Shown: positions 17,827 through 27,461, counted from the first letter of the stretch. The stretch: 64,000 bases of DNA from Cyanobacterium sp. HL-69 (GCA_002813895.1 CP024912.1:2046001-2110000); one strand, 5' to 3'. The notes: generated by a model not told the origin, from the sequence alone. Program-made: numbers and translations.

Positions 17827-18422
17827 ATTTTCTAGGTTTTTAAATAACAATAAATTATGACAGTAATCATGTTAGCTAATATGATCATTTATTCTTATCT
17901 CGTTTTCTGATCAAATTACTATCACTTTACTAGGGGAAATCATACCATTATTAACTGGATTTTTTATGGTTTTGATGGAATCAGTTTTAAAAAGTGATTG
18001 GGGAATAATTAGATATTTTGCAGTAAATCTGGGCGTAATCTGGCAATTTTTCTGATTGTGACTAACCTTCAAGGGGTTTTCTCGTCTTTATTTTTTACTT
18101 TGACTCGATTTTTAGATTCCATCAACGATAAAAAACTATAAATTATCACCCCATTGATTAGTTTTCTTTAACTAAAACACCGAAAAAAAAAGTAAATAAA
18201 CCTACCAATTTAGTGGATTAATCTTTGGTTTTCAACCCAAATAAGGAATACTGAAGTTTTATCTTTTTTGAATAAGTATTTATTACCCCCCAAGCAAAAA
18301 TGACGTGTTAACTTAGGTAGAGTCAAAATTTATTAACGAATGTAAACATTCCATTATCTAGGAGTAAGAAACAGAATAAACCCGTATTCGGGGTTTTGAT
18401 CTCATTCAATAAAGAAAAAACT
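17827..18422. other. Divergent purM/rlpA spacer with a probable long rlpA leader
   Basis: About 600 bases without a gene. Close to rlpA there are two hairpins, 18338-18351 (GAATG-taaa-CATTC) and 18378-18396 (AAACCCG-tatt-CGGGGTTT, then T). The second looks like a short terminator ending 26 bases before the rlpA start. I tried to match the c-di-AMP (ydaO) riboswitch, which precedes rlpA-like genes in some bacteria, and could not find its conserved blocks. Confidence 0.45.
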
Positions 18423-19319
18423 ATGCTTACAAACACTTGGAACAACGCTGTTAAGTCAGCCATCACCATTATTTTAGGAGTATCGGGTTTAACCATCGCC
18501 CCTAATGTAAGAGCTAATACAGCGAATTTCTCGGATCAAAATACAGCAGGTACTTCTCAGGCACACAATCCTGTTGCTGTACAACTAGACAATGTCGCAG
18601 AAGAATTTTTAACTAGCAGAATTTATTCCCATAACTGGCAATCGAAACAGGCCGCCACTTTACACTTCCAAAATATTCCCTTACTTACTTTCGTAGGTGA
18701 AAATGAAGTAGAAACTAGCACTAGAGCGAAGGATTTAGCCTCTCGTCTTGACCAACTTCATCAACAACAGGCTGATGCCAATAAAATTGCTGTACGTTGG
18801 GATGACCAAAAAGCGGAATATCTTATTCAATACGATGAGCAAGATCTCGTTGCTATCAATGATAACAATATTTTGCCAGATTCTACAGCTAATGCGCAAG
18901 TAGATGCTTTACAAGCTGCTAATCGCCTACGCAGATTGTTGGGAAATGCAGAGCCTATCAGTACTATTATTAACCAGCCAGAAACACAATTGGCAAGTAC
19001 CACTGCGGTAAAGAGTTCTACTGGTAGAGTAATTCGGGGTATTGCTTCTTGGTATGGTCCTGGTTTCCATGGTCGTAGAACGGCTAATGGGGAAAGGTTT
19101 AACCAAAATGCTTTGACTGCGGCTCACCGTACTTTGCCTTTTGGTACTAAAGTAAGGGTTACTAATGTGAACAATGGTCGCTCTGTGGTGGTTAGAATTA
19201 ATGACCGTGGACCTTTTACTGGTGGTCGTGTCATTGATTTGGCTGCGGGTGCTGCTCAGGCCATTGGCTTGAAGGGTAGAGGAGTAGGGCCTGTTACTAT
19301 CCAAGTTTTGGGTCGTTAG
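18423..19319 (+). CDS. rlpA: Septal ring lytic transglycosylase RlpA family protein
   Basis: Exported peptidoglycan-acting protein. Residues 1-33 form a signal peptide ending V-R-A-N. The central region is unremarkable; the last 95 residues are a double-psi beta-barrel (RlpA) domain with G-I-A-S-W-Y-G-P-G-F-H-G, T-A-N-G-E-R-F, A-A-H-R-T-L-P-F-G-T and the catalytic-type I-N-D-R-G-P-F. The SPOR domain of enterobacterial RlpA is absent, as is common in cyanobacteria. ATG 18423 is chosen because the signal peptide begins there. A structured leader precedes it. Likely role: cleaving glycan strands during cell division or remodelling. Confidence 0.88.
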   Translation: MLTNTWNNAVKSAITIILGVSGLTIAPNVRANTANFSDQNTAGTSQAHNPVAVQLDNVAEEFLTSRIYSHNWQSKQAATLHFQNIPLLTFVGENEVETSTRAKDLASRLDQLHQQQADANKIAVRWDDQKAEYLIQYDEQDLVAINDNNILPDSTANAQVDALQAANRLRRLLGNAEPISTIINQPETQLASTTAVKSSTGRVIRGIASWYGPGFHGRRTANGERFNQNALTAAHRTLPFGTKVRVTNVNNGRSVVVRINDRGPFTGGRVIDLAAGAAQAIGLKGRGVGPVTIQVLGR

Positions 19320-19341
19320 TTTCCATTTTACTCAATTTAAT

Positions 19342-19359
19342 AAGGGGTTTAAACCCCTT
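19342..19359. repeat. AAGGGGTTTAAACCCCTT palindrome after rlpA
   Basis: A perfect 18-base palindrome 23 bases after the rlpA stop, in the convergent spacer with the next minus-strand gene. It belongs to the same family as 16751-16770 and is suited to act as a bidirectional end signal. Confidence 0.65.
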
Positions 19360-19407
19360 TCGCCTAAAAGCTTTTAGCCAAAATTAAATAGTCCCCCATG
19401 ATAGAAT

Positions 19408-20124
19408 TTAGCTGAGAATTAGTTCTGGAGATGGGGGAATTTTTATGTCTGTAAAGGGCTGATTGCTGAGACAATGCCAATGGCAGGTGTATAAATCTGG
19501 TTGTTGTACTTTGATAGAGGCGATGGCAGGGGTAGCAGGAAAGGGCCAAAGGCGATCGAAAATAATGGTTTCATCTACCATACGAAACTGCATGAGATAC
19601 ACCGCAGGAGTGGCATTAATGGATTCTAATAAGTCATGGGCAAGACCATAGAGAGGTTGCCGTAAGTTATCTTTTAAGTCGTAGGGTTGTTCGTAGGAGT
19701 TGGGAATTTCCCCTTCGCCGATAACTTCTCCATATACTAATCCTTTGGCGGTACATATAATAGGTAGCCATAAATCTCCTAACCAGAGATGATCTGTACT
19801 GGTACGATAGTTAAAGTTTTGTTCTACCCATTTTCGTCTTTTGTCAACCTCGTAACAGGCTTTATAAACGTTGTAGGCTTTGAAGTTAAACCATTCTGGT
19901 AGTTTAATGGTTAGGGGACAATAAATTAATTCTGAACTTGGATTGGCTAAAGTAATCGATTTTGACCATAAATCTGCTGCTCCCATAATTTTTACTTCGG
20001 TATCAGGGGCGGTGGTGATTATTCCCTTGGTTAATGCCGTTGCCATTTTTTGGGCGATGGGCGCTGAGGGAGATATTTTTCCCTGCTCGACTTGGGCATT
20101 GACTATTACAATAACTTTAGACAT
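19408..20124 (-). CDS. Conserved cyanobacterial protein of unknown function
   Basis: A 238-residue soluble protein that I recognise only as the sort conserved among cyanobacteria. It has no signal peptide or membrane segment. It starts with a hydrophobic beta strand (M-S-K-V-I-V-I-V-N-A-Q), has a W-rich middle (residues 75-125, including L-W-L-G-D-L-W-L-P) and ends with proline-rich sequence. No nucleotide-binding or catalytic motif stands out. It converges with rlpA and has no operon partner. Confidence 0.7.
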   Translation of the reverse strand: MSKVIVIVNAQVEQGKISPSAPIAQKMATALTKGIITTAPDTEVKIMGAADLWSKSITLANPSSELIYCPLTIKLPEWFNFKAYNVYKACYEVDKRRKWVEQNFNYRTSTDHLWLGDLWLPIICTAKGLVYGEVIGEGEIPNSYEQPYDLKDNLRQPLYGLAHDLLESINATPAVYLMQFRMVDETIIFDRLWPFPATPAIASIKVQQPDLYTCHWHCLSNQPFTDIKIPPSPELILS

Positions 20125-20354
20125 TCTTTAATCAATATGATGGTTTTTGGTTGTATTGCTATGAGTGGGATTTGTCTTTTTTACCCTTAAAAACAGCAAA
20201 AACATAAGCATAGTAGAAAATTAACTATACTTTGTGACACTCTTGCCTTTATGATAGAGATCAACTTGTTGTTAATTATAACTGAATTTGACTTATACTT
20301 AGTTTTTCAAACTCTATTATTGATTTTTGTTAACTCTATCGGTTTTTTTGATTA

Positions 20355-20594
20355 ATGCGAGAAAAGTTTTTGATTTGGTTGGATCGTTTTTTAATGGCTG
20401 ATGTTTTTTTAGTTATTATCAGTTTTGGTTGGTTTGCGATCGCCCTTATGGGTAAATCCATGGGTATTGCACTGGGTTGGGAGATTTGGTACAAACTATG
20501 GCAACCCGTATTCAACCCAGCCATCGGAATTTTATTTTTGGGTGCTTTTTCTAGTTGGTTAATAAAAAAATGGAACGAAAAATTCGGATCCTAA
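20355..20594 (+). CDS. Small two-helix membrane protein, unknown function
   Basis: A 79-residue protein with two predicted membrane helices (about 14-34 and 52-70), a positively charged N-terminus (M-R-E-K-F) and a K-K-W-N-E-K tail. The composition and clean start suggest a real gene. It converges with the DUF3531-type gene, the two stops lying three bases apart. The function is not known. Confidence 0.6.
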   Translation: MREKFLIWLDRFLMADVFLVIISFGWFAIALMGKSMGIALGWEIWYKLWQPVFNPAIGILFLGAFSSWLIKKWNEKFGS

Positions 20595-20597
20595 AAG

Positions 20598-21044
20598 TTA
20601 CTCTTCCATAAACTTATCTTCGGGGTTAGTTTCCACAGGCCAATCGGAATTTTCTCCGCCGATAATTAACTGATTAATGGTTACATAATCCTTGGAAAGT
20701 TCTCTCAAGGAATTGATTAAAATATCAATGGAAACTAGGTCACTGGTGCCTAGATCTAACCAACATCTACCCCAGTTACCCAAAAACTCAAACTCCCCCA
20801 TATTGTGCATCAAAGACATCATCGAATTTTCTGCATAATCAGTGTCATAGTTCATATAACTGATGTCAATTCCTACCTCTTGAACTTGGAAATTTTCCGC
20901 ATTATATCCTCCTAATTTACCGAGAAAAAACCAAGAATTAAATAACTCTTCAATATATTGTCTTTCCATTTCTTTCGGTACTGTTTCAAACTCGATCCAT
21001 ACCCATAAATCAAAAGGGTTAATTTCTCTAAATAATACTTCCAT
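20598..21044 (-). CDS. DUF3531-type protein
   Basis: A 148-residue acidic soluble protein beginning M-E-V-L-F-R-E-I-N-P-F-D-L-W-V-W. It contains the conserved L-G-K-L-G-G-Y-N-A-E-N and L-M-H-N-M-G blocks followed by C-W-L-D-L-G-T-S-D. I recognise this pattern as DUF3531, found in cyanobacteria and plant plastids. Its role is unknown. It is monocistronic by position. Confidence 0.75.
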   Translation of the reverse strand: MEVLFREINPFDLWVWIEFETVPKEMERQYIEELFNSWFFLGKLGGYNAENFQVQEVGIDISYMNYDTDYAENSMMSLMHNMGEFEFLGNWGRCWLDLGTSDLVSIDILINSLRELSKDYVTINQLIIGGENSDWPVETNPEDKFMEE

Positions 21045-21339
21045 TTTTATTTTATCTTTTTATTATCACTCTAAATTATACCATTATTTCTATCCTTAAA
21101 TAAAGGGCGATCGGGCTTTATTTAAACCTAAAATATTTTCAAGAATACTTATATAATATATAATCTAATAAGAAAGATAAAACTATTTTATTTAGACTAT
21201 GGTAATAAGTGAAAATCATTAAATAAATTTAAAAGAAAAGACCAAGTATTTTTTTTAAGGTGAGACTATTCTTATAACTAAACTTATCGTTAATTTCACT
21301 AAGCTAATTCACAAATTGTTAGTAAGAATTAGTTTTTTT

Positions 21340-22968
21340 TTAAAATCTTTGGATTAATGATTTAAAAAAATTAACTATATTTAAAATAAAGTTTTCCATC
21401 GTTAATATTAAAACATCTAATTTTTCGAGGATAATTTCTAAAAAGTGTTTTTCATAACCCATGGTAATAACCTTGGCTTCTATTTCACCTTCGGAGGGAT
21501 GTTTTTGTACATCAATAAATTTCTTTTCATCTACCAAGGTAATAGTTTTACTTTCCGATGTTACTTTGGCTATCAAATCTTTCTGAGTATCTACCTTATT
21601 TTTTGATACGGACAAATCTTTCTTTAGAGGAGTATGGACAACGCTTTTATGGTCAATATTTTTGTCTTGGTTATCTTGAAACTGAAGGGGGTTTTTCTCT
21701 CCATACAAGTCTTCCCATGATAGCCAAGGATCGCTGACTTGTCCATCAATTAGAAATAATTCCTTTGTGCTTTGAGAGAAGGTTAGGGGTTTATCTTTAT
21801 CAAGTTTAATATTGAAGAAATAATCGATCGCAGCCCATATCAAGGCTTGAATATTAAGGGGGTTATCATCATGGTTAATCACACTATCAAATTTACTTTT
21901 TACCACAGAAGCCTGATTTAAGCCTTTAACCATCAGCTTCTCTGTTTTAGCTTGTATTACTGGTAAAATTTCTTGGCTTTGAGTAACTATTCCCTGAATT
22001 TGTTGGGTAATTTCTTTATTAGTTTTTGATAGATGATGTTTTTCTTTTAAAGTATAATTATCACATTTATCATTCTCAATAGTTTTATTATCTATATCTT
22101 TTGAAGTAAAAAAGTAATTAATTGCCGCCTCTATTAACGCTACAAAATAAGCTTTTTCCTGTTTATTAACATTATCTAATGACTGCGAATTATTTTCTTG
22201 AGATTTAACTATACTCTCTTCTTTTTTTAATACTGTTAAAGCCCCCTTTTCAATTTTGAAAAATAGTTTATCAATAAAAAGGATAACTTTATTAGAATCT
22301 GGCTCAATATTTTGGTTATTTAATGATGTTTCTTCTGGGGGCTGAGTTGAGATTAAATCAGATTTTTTTAGTTGTTCTAAATCTTGGCTTATTTTACGAT
22401 TTCGAGAAAAAAGTTTAAAGGGATTAATTAAATCAAAGGAAGGTTTAAGTTGCTTTTTATCATTGGAGTTTTCTGTAGTTAATAATCCTTTCTCCGTTTT
22501 ATATTCAGTAATAACTGTATCAATTATCGTTTTAATCTCTTCTTGATGACGAGGAGGAAAAACTATTTTTATTTGATTTTTAGGTTTAGCGATAACGATG
22601 TTATGATTATCAATTAAACTAGCCAAACCTTTGACTGATTTTCTCTTTAGTTTGGGTATTTCAGGAATATCAATTATTTGCTCTGATACTTGTTCTAAGA
22701 TATAGTCTGAGGATACTTGTTCGGAAGTTTTATTTAGTTGTTTTTTAGAAATATTTTCTGAAGTACCTGTAAAGATATTACCTATTTTCTTAGTATTTTT
22801 TAATAGTACGTAAAGAGGATAAAGAATTGTAGCGATTCCTGTATTAACGGTTTGAGTAAATTGCCTTACCGATATGCCTAAAGATGAATTAATTTTTAAG
22901 TACTGACGATTGAAAAAATTAAGTAATCTACTTTTGTAGCGAGTGGATGATTCTTGGTTAGAAGACAT
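21340..22968 (-). CDS. Large cyanobacterial protein of unknown function with low-complexity middle
   Basis: A 542-residue protein. The N-terminus (residues 10-60: S-R-L-L-N-F-F-N-R-Q and then an aromatic segment L-Y-P-L-Y-V-L-L) and the P-W-L-S-W-E-D-L-Y-G motif near residue 420 look conserved. The middle is rich in Lys, Glu, Asn and Ser and probably disordered. The C-terminal 35 residues form an amphipathic or membrane-associated helix (F-I-L-N-I-V-N-F-F). No known catalytic motif. It has no operon partner; tRNA-Arg lies upstream on the same strand. Confidence 0.7.
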   Translation of the reverse strand: MSSNQESSTRYKSRLLNFFNRQYLKINSSLGISVRQFTQTVNTGIATILYPLYVLLKNTKKIGNIFTGTSENISKKQLNKTSEQVSSDYILEQVSEQIIDIPEIPKLKRKSVKGLASLIDNHNIVIAKPKNQIKIVFPPRHQEEIKTIIDTVITEYKTEKGLLTTENSNDKKQLKPSFDLINPFKLFSRNRKISQDLEQLKKSDLISTQPPEETSLNNQNIEPDSNKVILFIDKLFFKIEKGALTVLKKEESIVKSQENNSQSLDNVNKQEKAYFVALIEAAINYFFTSKDIDNKTIENDKCDNYTLKEKHHLSKTNKEITQQIQGIVTQSQEILPVIQAKTEKLMVKGLNQASVVKSKFDSVINHDDNPLNIQALIWAAIDYFFNIKLDKDKPLTFSQSTKELFLIDGQVSDPWLSWEDLYGEKNPLQFQDNQDKNIDHKSVVHTPLKKDLSVSKNKVDTQKDLIAKVTSESKTITLVDEKKFIDVQKHPSEGEIEAKVITMGYEKHFLEIILEKLDVLILTMENFILNIVNFFKSLIQRF

Positions 22969-23167
22969 GGCAAACGTCAGTAGGTTTTTATTTTAAAGGG
23001 ATTGTTCCTTCATGATTCATAGTATAGAACTTTTTCTAAATCACAGAAAATCATTTATTGTTTATACCCATGGAAAAACCGAATAGATAAATCTGCGGGG
23101 AAAAAATATTAACAAAATTATGACCACTCAAAAGTCCATGACTATGACTATGAAATAGTTAAAACAA

Positions 23168-23240
23168 CGAGTACGGAGGGATTCGAACCCCCGACACCCA
23201 GAACCGGAATCTGGTGCTCTATCCCCTGAGCTACGCACCC
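23168..23240 (-). tRNA. trnR-CCG: tRNA-Arg (anticodon CCG)
   Basis: The minus strand folds as a 73-base cloverleaf. The acceptor stem is GGGTGCG/CGTACTC with G-T wobbles, and the D arm contains AGCTCAGGGGATAGAGC. The anticodon stem is CCAGA/TCTGG around TTCCGGT, giving anticodon CCG. The T arm holds GTTCGAATC. No CCA is encoded. It lies between the large unknown gene and a divergent small gene. Confidence 0.95.
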
Positions 23241-23366
23241 ATAATAAATATATAAGATACCATTTTTTTGGTTCCTTGACAAAGTATTTTTTAAGGACTG
23301 CAAAATAATATTCATAGGGTAAGAGTATAATTTTCAATAGTGGTAATTAGATTAACGTAGGAAGAA

Positions 23367-23750
23367 ATGGAACTGAGTAGGGAAGAAATCAACTATTATC
23401 GAGAGCAATTAGAAGATTGTGAGATTGCTCTGAGGGCTTTGGAAATTATTGAGGATTGTGAGGGGGATTTGGTAGATTCTGCTACTAACATCGCTCTGTC
23501 TATTGGGCAAAGTCCTGATAGGATAGACTGGCTTGAAGGTATGGCAAAAAGATGTCGAGTTGCTATTTGTCACCAAGATTTGAGGCAAGATTTACAGGAC
23601 AATTACATTGAACCTGCCGTAAAATATTTATTAGAGCGTAAAATTTGTCCTCCTTTGTTGGTTACTCCTGTTATTATTTATGCACTTAGGCAGGGTATTG
23701 ATGGTTTTTGCGAGCCTCTGAGTTATCAGTTATTGGCTAATAATGATTAG
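23367..23750 (+). CDS. Conserved cyanobacterial protein of unknown function (127 aa)
   Basis: A helix-rich soluble protein. The N-terminal half is acidic (R-E-Q-L-E-D-C-E-I-A-L-R-A-L-E-I-I-E-D-C-E) and could form a coiled helix hairpin. Later segments (A-K-R-C-R-V-A-I-C-H and Y-L-L-E-R-K-I-C-P-P) carry several cysteines but no recognised metal-site spacing. AGGAAG lies seven bases upstream of ATG 23367. It ends 51 bases before the alcohol dehydrogenase start and may be co-transcribed with it. Function unknown. Confidence 0.7.
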   Translation: MELSREEINYYREQLEDCEIALRALEIIEDCEGDLVDSATNIALSIGQSPDRIDWLEGMAKRCRVAICHQDLRQDLQDNYIEPAVKYLLERKICPPLLVTPVIIYALRQGIDGFCEPLSYQLLANND

Positions 23751-23801
23751 GGGTAATGGTTTAAGTTATTCAATTTGAAGTTTTTAGATTTAAGTTTATC
23801 T

Positions 23802-24920
23802 ATGAGTAAAACAAAATCGGTAGTGAGTAAGGCGACGGAAGTTTTTAGTTTACAGATTGCCCCCGCTAGGATAGTGAAGGGGGATGATTGTTTAAAAAAT
23901 GCTGGGGGTGAAATTGCAGAGTTGGGCAAACGCCCCATGGTGGTGGGTGGTGATAATACTTTGAGGGTAATTGATAGTTATTTGGCTCCTATTTTTGAGG
24001 AGTATGGTTTAACTGCTAGTAGTGGAAGTTATGCCCCTGATTGTTGTGAGGTTTCTTTGGCAAGGTTGGAAGGGTTGGTAAAATCCCATGAGGCAGATTT
24101 TGTCATCGGTGTTGGGGGTGGCAAGGCTTTAGATATGGCTAAGTTAGTGGCTTTTAAGGCTGGATTGCCTGTGGTTACTATTCCTACTTCTGGGGCGACT
24201 TGTGCGGGGTGGACTGCGCTGAGTAATATTTATTCTCAGGAGGGGGCTTTTTTGTACGATGTGAGTTTGAGAAGTTGCCCTGATTTGTTGATTTTGGATT
24301 ATGGTTTGATTGCCTCTGCCCCCCTTCACACCCTCATAGCGGGCATTGGAGATGCGATCGCCAAGTGGTACGAGGCTTCTATTAGTAGTGGTAATTCCAG
24401 CGCTACATTGACCATTGCAGCGGTACAACAGGCTAGGGTGTTAAGGGATATTTTATTTCAAAAGGCAGAAAGTGCTATTTCCCATCCCCTCAGCGAAGAT
24501 TGGAAAGAGGTGGTAGATGCCACGGTATTACTAGCAGGGGTAAGCGGTGGTTTGGGCGGTGCAAATTGTCGCACAGTGGCTGCCCATGCGGTGCATAATG
24601 CCCTTACCCATTTACCCCATAGTCATCACAATCTCCACGGGGCAAAGGTATCTTACGGCATCCTCGTGCAACTGAGACTGGAGGAAATGCTAGATAATAA
24701 TAAGTTGGCAGCTACTTCAAGGCAACAGTTAATCAAGTTTTATCAAACCCTTGGTTTACCTTGCACCCTTGAGGATTTGGGTTTAGATAAAATTACCCTT
24801 GAGGAATTACGCCACTGTGCCCAAATTGCTTGTCAGCCCAAGTCTGATATTCATCGTCTGCCTTTTGTTGTAAAACCTGAGCCATTGGTGGCAGCTATGG
24901 TATCAACTACTGTTGTTTAA
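23802..24920 (+). CDS. Iron-containing alcohol dehydrogenase family protein (glycerol dehydrogenase-like)
   Basis: NAD-dependent dehydrogenase of the GldA/Fe-ADH fold. The nucleotide loop is G-V-G-G-G-K-A-L-D-M-A near 105. Metal ligands are the Asp in I-G-D-A-I-A-K-W and the His residues of A-A-H-A-V-H-N-A-L and N-L-H-G-A-K-V-S-Y-G. The arrangement is closest to glycerol dehydrogenase, but the substrate cannot be read from sequence. Length 372 is normal. ATG 23802 is preferred over an in-frame TTG 27 bases upstream. Confidence 0.85.
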   Translation: MSKTKSVVSKATEVFSLQIAPARIVKGDDCLKNAGGEIAELGKRPMVVGGDNTLRVIDSYLAPIFEEYGLTASSGSYAPDCCEVSLARLEGLVKSHEADFVIGVGGGKALDMAKLVAFKAGLPVVTIPTSGATCAGWTALSNIYSQEGAFLYDVSLRSCPDLLILDYGLIASAPLHTLIAGIGDAIAKWYEASISSGNSSATLTIAAVQQARVLRDILFQKAESAISHPLSEDWKEVVDATVLLAGVSGGLGGANCRTVAAHAVHNALTHLPHSHHNLHGAKVSYGILVQLRLEEMLDNNKLAATSRQQLIKFYQTLGLPCTLEDLGLDKITLEELRHCAQIACQPKSDIHRLPFVVKPEPLVAAMVSTTVV

Positions 24921-25036
24921 GTTTTAGGGATTAGATGTTAGGTTAAAATGCTTGTTATTTTATGATTTCAGCATAATATTAATGTTTGGTAAACCATAAT
25001 TTAGATCAAGTGTTATTAATCGATTGTGTAGAAAAT

Positions 25037-25058
25037 CCCCCTGCCCTTGCAAGGGGGG
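25037..25058 (-). terminator. Inverted repeat downstream of ddl
   Basis: On the minus strand, CCCCCCTTGC-AAGGGCAGGGGG forms a G/C stem followed by ATTTTCT, about 35 bases after the ddl stop. The T run is short, so it may be a weak terminator or another dispersed G/C inverted repeat. Confidence 0.4.
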
Positions 25059-25095
25059 ACAAAAAAATCGAAGTAATCCTTAACATTTCGTTGAA

Positions 25096-26139
25096 CTATG
25101 GATTGAGGGCAAAATCAATTAATTTGTCCACCAAATCGGCAAATTTTACCCCTGATGCTTCCCACAATTGGGGATACATACTGAGGGTAGTAAATCCGGG
25201 TAGGGTATTGATTTCGTTGATTAACACTTCCCCTGTTTCTTCCACATAGAAAAAGTCCACCCTTGATAACCCTTGACAATTGAGGGCATGGAATGCATTG
25301 AGGGACATTTCTTGAATTTGGTTAACGATATTTTGAGGTAGTTGGGAGGGGATGATTAACTGGGCTTTGCCGTCGGTATATTTAGTTTCGTAGTCATAAA
25401 AATCGGCATCATAGGTAATTTCGCCCACCACGGAGGCTTTGGCTTGGGCGTTGCCCAACACAGCGCACTCTACTTCTCTGGCTTTTACCCCCGCTTCTAC
25501 GATGATACGGGTATCATATTGGGCTGCCATGTCGAGGGCTTCTTCTAATTCTTGACGGGTGTTGGCTTTGGCAATGCCCACAGATGAGCCTAGGTTAGCA
25601 GGTTTTACAAAGCAGGGATAGCCAAGGGTTTCGTCAATGCGATCGCACATTTTCGGGAATACACAAGGGCCAGACAAAACTTCATCTCTGGTAACGGCAA
25701 CATAGGCAACTTGGGGCAGTTGGGCTTGGGCAAAGGCATTTTTCATGGCAATCTTATCCATACCCAAAGCCGAACCCAAAACACCACTTCCCACAAAGGG
25801 TACATCCATCAGAGTTAATAATCCTTGTACTGTGCCATCTTCTCCATTGGGTCCGTGTAGGATAGGAAACCACACTTGTATTTCTTGACATGGGGCTGGA
25901 AATTGCCATTTTGAGCCTTGGGAATCGGTGTCGTCAGGGATGCATGATGCTAAAATTTGCGTTGATTTTTTAGGCTCTAACCATACTCCATTTTGATTGA
26001 TATAAAAGGGAATTACCTGATATTTTTCCTTATTCTCTCCTGTTTCTAGGGCTTTTGCGATCGCCCGTGCCGATTTAATTGAAACCTGATGTTCCCCAGA
26101 ACGTCCACCAAATAAGAGTCCTACCTTTATTGTCGTCAT
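25096..26139 (-). CDS. ddl: D-alanine--D-alanine ligase
   Basis: Makes the D-Ala-D-Ala dipeptide for peptidoglycan. The ATP-grasp family signature starts with [13 protein letters not shown] near 8. [12 protein letters not shown] lies near 95, and the C-terminus has R-V-D-F-F-Y and [14 protein letters not shown], supplying Mg ligands. Length 347 is normal. Monocistronic by position. Confidence 0.95.
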   Translation of the reverse strand: MTTIKVGLLFGGRSGEHQVSIKSARAIAKALETGENKEKYQVIPFYINQNGVWLEPKKSTQILASCIPDDTDSQGSKWQFPAPCQEIQVWFPILHGPNGEDGTVQGLLTLMDVPFVGSGVLGSALGMDKIAMKNAFAQAQLPQVAYVAVTRDEVLSGPCVFPKMCDRIDETLGYPCFVKPANLGSSVGIAKANTRQELEEALDMAAQYDTRIIVEAGVKAREVECAVLGNAQAKASVVGEITYDADFYDYETKYTDGKAQLIIPSQLPQNIVNQIQEMSLNAFHALNCQGLSRVDFFYVEETGEVLINEINTLPGFTTLSMYPQLWEASGVKFADLVDKLIDFALNP

Positions 26140-26210
26140 TTTTATATTTTTCTAGTATGAATAATTAACTCTTGTTTTATAACATAGAGCAGATAATATC
26201 AATCTGTGTA

Positions 26211-26241
26211 ATTATCCATTATCCATTGTCAATTTTCAATT
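26211..26241. repeat. AT-rich intergenic repeat of the ATTATCCATT type
   Basis: ATTATCCATT-ATCCATTGTC-AATTTTCAATTATT lies immediately before the permease stop codon. It resembles the run at 11955-11986. Confidence 0.4.
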
Positions 26242-26243
26242 AT

Positions 26244-27461
26244 TTAAGCGCTGCGCAACGCCACAATGGGATCTAATTTTGCAGCCTGTCTGGCAGGTAC
26301 GACGCCAAAAAATAACCCTATGCCCCCAGAAACACTAACCGCAAGGGCAACCGCCACAGGAGAAGCCGTAGTGGGTAAAGGAGAAAGTAAACCCACGAGG
26401 GTTAAACCACCCACCCCAATGGCTGTGCCAACGACACCCCCCGCAGCAGAAATAATCACTGCTTCGATGAGAAATTGTAAGAGGATATTTTCTTCTGTTG
26501 CCCCAATGGCTTTACGAAGTCCGATTTCCTGAGTCCTTTCGGTAACAGAAACGAGCATAATGTTCATTACCCCGATGCCCCCCACCAAAAGGGAGATAGC
26601 CGAAATGGCCGCCAACATGATGGTTAAACCCCCTGTAACAGTATCAACGATGCTTAAAACATCCTTTTGGGTTTCCACTACAAAATCATCTTCCCCCACA
26701 ATTTTATGCCGTAATCGAAGCAAATTTTCGATTTGAAATCTAGCCGCCTCAATGCTGTTAGAATCCTTTGCAGACACGTTAATGACGTTTACCTGAGTAC
26801 CAAATTGAGATGTACGCCCTACCAATTGATTTGCCATGGTGGTTAGGGGTATATAGACAGTTTCGTCCTGATTAGTGCCTAGAAACGAGCCTTTTGCCTC
26901 CATTACACCGATTACCTCAAAATTAACGTTTCTGACCTTAATGGTCTGTCCGATGGGATTTTGGTTGGGAAAAAACTGAGTGGCAATTTCAGGCCCGATG
27001 ACTGCGACTCTGACACTGCGACTTACTTCGGTATCATCAAAAAAGCGTCCCTTTTCCACCACGAAACTACGCACAGGTAAAAATTCGGGGGTGACACCCG
27101 TGACTAAAACATTATTATTTCTACTTCCTGCGGTGACAAGAAAACGACCATTGATTTGGGGTGATACATTTTCCACGCTAGGCACCTGAGATGCGATCGC
27201 CTCTGCATCACTTAGTACAAGGGTATTAGGAGTTTCAAAGGTGGTACGCCGACTTTGTCTGTTACCCGGAATGACAAATAAAACGTTAGCCCCTAAAGAT
27301 TCAAATTGTTCGGAGGCTAATTGTTGCGCCCCTTGCCCGATGCCAATCATACCGATAACAGAGGCGTTACCAATAACGATACCAAGCATAGTGAGACTAC
27401 TACGCATTTTGTTCGCCATTAGGGTGGTGGTAGCCATTTTTAGAGTGTCAATTAGTTTCAT
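26244..27461 (-). CDS. MacB/FtsX-type ABC transporter permease
   Basis: A 405-residue membrane protein. It has one N-terminal helix (about 20-40), a periplasmic MacB-PCD core (about 45-235), then three C-terminal helices of the FtsX domain (about 280-305, 330-355, 365-390). The motif M-R-S-S-L-T-M-L-G-I-V-I-G is characteristic of MacB/YknZ permeases, as is T-Q-E-I-G-L-R-K-A-I-G-A. Such proteins work as dimers with a separate ATPase and often a membrane-fusion protein, pumping peptides, lipids or toxins out by mechanotransmission. Neither partner is adjacent here, so the cargo is unknown. Confidence 0.85.
   Translation of the reverse strand: MKLIDTLKMATTTLMANKMRSSLTMLGIVIGNASVIGMIGIGQGAQQLASEQFESLGANVLFVIPGNRQSRRTTFETPNTLVLSDAEAIASQVPSVENVSPQINGRFLVTAGSRNNNVLVTGVTPEFLPVRSFVVEKGRFFDDTEVSRSVRVAVIGPEIATQFFPNQNPIGQTIKVRNVNFEVIGVMEAKGSFLGTNQDETVYIPLTTMANQLVGRTSQFGTQVNVINVSAKDSNSIEAARFQIENLLRLRHKIVGEDDFVVETQKDVLSIVDTVTGGLTIMLAAISAISLLVGGIGVMNIMLVSVTERTQEIGLRKAIGATEENILLQFLIEAVIISAAGGVVGTAIGVGGLTLVGLLSPLPTTASPVAVALAVSVSGGIGLFFGVVPARQAAKLDPIVALRSA

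Noticed and set aside
18000-18422. c-di-AMP (ydaO-type) riboswitch before rlpA
   Set aside because: None of the conserved blocks I know for this motif is visible.
18927-19304. 125-codon antisense frame over rlpA
   Set aside because: Ser/Thr-rich shadow of the conserved RlpA domain.
23128-23337. 69-codon minus-strand frame
   Set aside because: It reads through tRNA-Arg(CCG); the S-G-D-R-A-P-D-S-G sequence is the translated tRNA.
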